Positions 42,180 through 44,441 of a stretch of DNA of 44,441 nucleotides are shown here, in pieces. A program made the translations under genes and the position numbers. The DNA lies in IMG/VR virus record IMGVR_UViG_3300010430_000115, positions 1-44,441 of that record, one strand, 5' to 3'. The notes below the pieces were generated by a model, which saw nothing but the letters and a program-made list of their open reading frames with translations, had not been told where the DNA came from and made no database searches. How positions within the stretch are numbered: position 1 is the first letter of the stretch; every line of letters begins with the position of its first letter. Source of the DNA: a virus.

Positions 42180-43516
42180 CTAGGCGTTTTTCAGATCCGG
42201 TTGCTCAGGTTGTTATTAGGGATCGAGATACTGGTGATCAGTGGCATTTGGGATCGCCTGGGTTTCCTTTTTTGACTTTGTTGACTATGACTTTTGATGC
42301 CAATATGACATCATCAGTTATCAGTATAGGTGTGGATATACCGTATGAATACGCTATTGATATGCTTGATACGCAGACGACGGCGTTTGGGCATAATAAC
42401 CAAGTTAAGGCTCGGCTTGGGTATGCTACTGGAGGTTGGACTGATTGGGTGTATGGAACTATGAGTGGCGGAGGTAAGGGGCTTTCTATGAGTCCTGATG
42501 GGCTGTCTGGAACGTTTGAGGCGGATGTCGTGCCGATAAAAGCGGCTGGGTATGTTGTTCCTAAGGATATTGTATTTGAGTCTGGTGGAGATTTAGAGAA
42601 GTTTCTTACGTTAACTTGTAAAAGTATGGGGTATGAGGCTGTGTTTTCGTCTGATGTAGAGGGTAAAATTGAAGAGGTTTCTGGTGAGGTAATTAAAGCT
42701 CAGTCTACAGAAGATGACTCTGACGCTATAGGTGGGATAGCGGATAAAAATTCATGGGATGCGATGAAATATATTTGTAATGAGTATTTGGATTGCAAGT
42801 ATATGACAACGATCAAGGGTGCGAAGGAGTATATAGTTTTCTATTCAGATAGAGAGAAGATGGTTGGTGTCCTAAGTGATTACAATGGAAGTGCAAGTGA
42901 TGATGTTAATAGGTATGTGATAAGGGGGGTTCTTGATCCGAGTAGGAATCAGTATCCGTGTATTTCGTTCACGCCAACAGATGATGCGGGAACATGGATA
43001 GCTGGAACGTCTGCTGGAAGTGGGGTGAATGCAGCTGGGATAGACACTGAAACGGGTGAAGATGTTTCTGTAGATGTGGCGCCAGAGGATCAGGAGGAGG
43101 CAATAGTGGGCAAAATTGAGAGTACGTCTCCTCAGGATATTAGAACTACTGATAATACAGGTTCTCATGTGGCAGATATGTTCAAGAATGATGAGCGACT
43201 TGGTGCTAATATGAGTGCGCCGATATTGCCTGGAGGGTCCAGGATATTTGAGAATCAGGCTAGAAGGTTTCAGCGTCAGGGGAATCCAGGTTTAAAAATG
43301 GACATAACGACAATAGGGGTTCCTGAGGAGAGGACGGGCAATATATGTGAGTTGTTTGGGGCTGGGAGGCTGTATAACGATCAGTACTACATAGATCGAA
43401 TCACTCATAGTTGGGCTCCTGGTAGTTGGGATATGGTACTTGGTGTTCACAGGTGGGGGTATAAGGATGTTTCTGGAGAGCAGAAGGAAACTGCAGGGGG
43501 GCAGATGCCGAAATGA
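42176..43516 (+). CDS. Baseplate hub protein (gp27/gpD-like)
   Basis: A 446-residue protein. The N-terminal part has paired beta-barrel features of gp27/late-control-D hubs (VDIPYEYAIDMLDTQ, a WTDWVYGTMSGGGKGLS loop), a central acidic disordered loop (about 285-310), and a C-terminal LKMDITTIGVPEERTGNICELFGAG with YYIDRITHSWAPGSWDMVLGV, typical of hub domains. Genes for the LysM protein and spike flank it in the expected order. Confidence 0.82.
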   Translation: MTRRFSDPVAQVVIRDRDTGDQWHLGSPGFPFLTLLTMTFDANMTSSVISIGVDIPYEYAIDMLDTQTTAFGHNNQVKARLGYATGGWTDWVYGTMSGGGKGLSMSPDGLSGTFEADVVPIKAAGYVVPKDIVFESGGDLEKFLTLTCKSMGYEAVFSSDVEGKIEEVSGEVIKAQSTEDDSDAIGGIADKNSWDAMKYICNEYLDCKYMTTIKGAKEYIVFYSDREKMVGVLSDYNGSASDDVNRYVIRGVLDPSRNQYPCISFTPTDDAGTWIAGTSAGSGVNAAGIDTETGEDVSVDVAPEDQEEAIVGKIESTSPQDIRTTDNTGSHVADMFKNDERLGANMSAPILPGGSRIFENQARRFQRQGNPGLKMDITTIGVPEERTGNICELFGAGRLYNDQYYIDRITHSWAPGSWDMVLGVHRWGYKDVSGEQKETAGGQMPK

Positions 43517-44441
43517 TATCTCGTGTTGTAAATTATTTGAGAGATTATCTAGGTGATGTCACTCGTGGTCTGGAAAAGTTTTGCAATAGATACTATGGAG
43601 TGTATTCTGCAAGGGTGATTGATAATTCGGATCCAGATAATAGGTATAGGATTCGATGCACATGTCCGGCTATAAACATGTCAAGAACAGAGGATGTGCC
43701 TGGGACGTTTTGGGCTTTGCCGTGCATGAGTGGCATGGGTGATGATGGCAGTGGTCAGATTAGTGGTATTTTTCATCCTCCTGAGGTTGGTTCGATTGTT
43801 TGGTATCAGTTTGAGGCAGGGGATCCTAGGAAGCCTATATATATGGGTGGCCTGGTTACGAGTAGGCAGTCTGCTGATACATTTGAATCCGATGATATGG
43901 AGAATGTTGGTCCGAGCAAGAGGGGGATCAGGACTAAGGCGGGTCATTTCATAAGGTTCAATGACGATCCTGATAATATGGAGGTGTCTATGGTTATGGG
44001 CGATGGGGATGGCAATCCGACATCTCAAATGGTAAGCATGACTAAAGAGGGGCACACATATATAACGAACAAGAACGGGTCGATGGTGTATCTTAACGGA
44101 GAGGACAACGAGACGACAGTTCAGAGTTTGGATTCGAACGGAAACGTGTTGTCCATGTTATTTCTTGGAGATGATAAGGTTACGTTGACGACTAAGTCAG
44201 GTGGGACACTAGGTATTGATGGTAAGGATATTGTATTAACTGGTGACAATGTGATTGCGGATGCGAACAAGCAGTTTAGTGCAAATGCTGGAGCTGTGAA
44301 GCTTGGAAAGGGCGCGTCAGAGCCAGCGATGAGAGGAACGTCATTCCAGACAGGATGGGCTATTCTTCATAATCATGCATGTGGGCCTCCTGGTGCTATT
44401 ACTGGGCCAGGACCATATCCACCGCCGATTCTGAAAAAGGA
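43513..44441 (+). CDS. Baseplate spike protein (gp5/gpV-like), cut by window end
   Basis: At least 309 residues from an ATGA overlap; the frame is open to the last base. An N-terminal OB-fold (VYSARVIDNSDPDNRYRIRC, GIFHPPEVGSIVWYQFEAGDP, IYMGG) is followed by a beta-rich stem-like region (GHTYITNKNGSMVYLNG, KVTLTTKSGGTLGIDG, IVLTGDNVI). This is the central tail spike that punctures the envelope. No lysozyme domain is visible in the part present. C-terminus is outside the window. Confidence 0.85.
   Translation, partial: MISRVVNYLRDYLGDVTRGLEKFCNRYYGVYSARVIDNSDPDNRYRIRCTCPAINMSRTEDVPGTFWALPCMSGMGDDGSGQISGIFHPPEVGSIVWYQFEAGDPRKPIYMGGLVTSRQSADTFESDDMENVGPSKRGIRTKAGHFIRFNDDPDNMEVSMVMGDGDGNPTSQMVSMTKEGHTYITNKNGSMVYLNGEDNETTVQSLDSNGNVLSMLFLGDDKVTLTTKSGGTLGIDGKDIVLTGDNVIADANKQFSANAGAVKLGKGASEPAMRGTSFQTGWAILHNHACGPPGAITGPGPYPPPILKK

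Noticed and set aside
1-44441. tRNA genes, CRISPR arrays, insertion sequences, integrase, lysis endolysin
   Set aside because: None could be recognised on either strand; no spacer-repeat periodicity, transposase or cloverleaf-like sequence was seen by eye.

Overview
The window is the virion-structure half of a tailed bacteriophage genome with a contractile tail (a large myovirus). The diagnostic set is a large terminase, a T4 gp20-like portal, a gp21-type prohead protease, a gp23-like major capsid protein, a tail sheath, two gp19-like tail tube proteins, a tape measure and gp53/gp27/gp5-like baseplate genes. No host marker, tRNA or rRNA was seen. Strong AGGAG-type ribosome sites and one good sigma70-type promoter fit a bacterial host, but the host cannot be named. 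Nearly all genes are on the + strand, packed with ATGA/TGATG overlaps, as in a late operon.

Layout: 1-2968, small unknown genes, several Cys-rich, possibly including a small terminase. 2983-5589, large terminase split by a 184-residue mini-intein exactly at Walker B. 5593-12899, head module: portal, a Tad2/DUF2829 anti-Thoeris candidate, two head-assembly genes, protease-scaffold fusion and capsid protein, closed by a strong intrinsic terminator. 12979-16854, zinc-finger and neck/head-completion candidates. 16871-24570, fibre and appendage genes sharing a mobile beta-rich module. 24580-27711, membrane/coiled-coil and tail-completion genes. 27738-32421, sheath, a sheath-associated protein and two tube paralogues. 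32432-35496, small unknown genes and a holin-like membrane protein. 35486-36825, a three-gene minus-strand cassette (membrane peptide, Cys-cluster protein, single-domain response regulator) with its own promoter and a divergent ribbon-helix-helix regulator. 37016-44441, tail chaperones, tape measure and baseplate hub; the spike gene runs off the window end.

The most interesting features not explained by ordinary gene content are: (1) a palindrome, GCGAACT-CA/TG-AGTTCGC, present eight times across the window, often in the last codons of genes; (2) a textbook programmed -1 frameshift signal (G GGA AAC, 7-nt spacer, stem-loop) at the end of a head gene, adding 77 basic residues; (3) a second -1 signal (T TTT TTC plus hairpin) joining the two tail-chaperone frames upstream of the tape measure; (4) the minus-strand response-regulator cassette; (5) Tad2 inside the head operon; (6) an in-frame TGA at the position of a zinc-ribbon cysteine.
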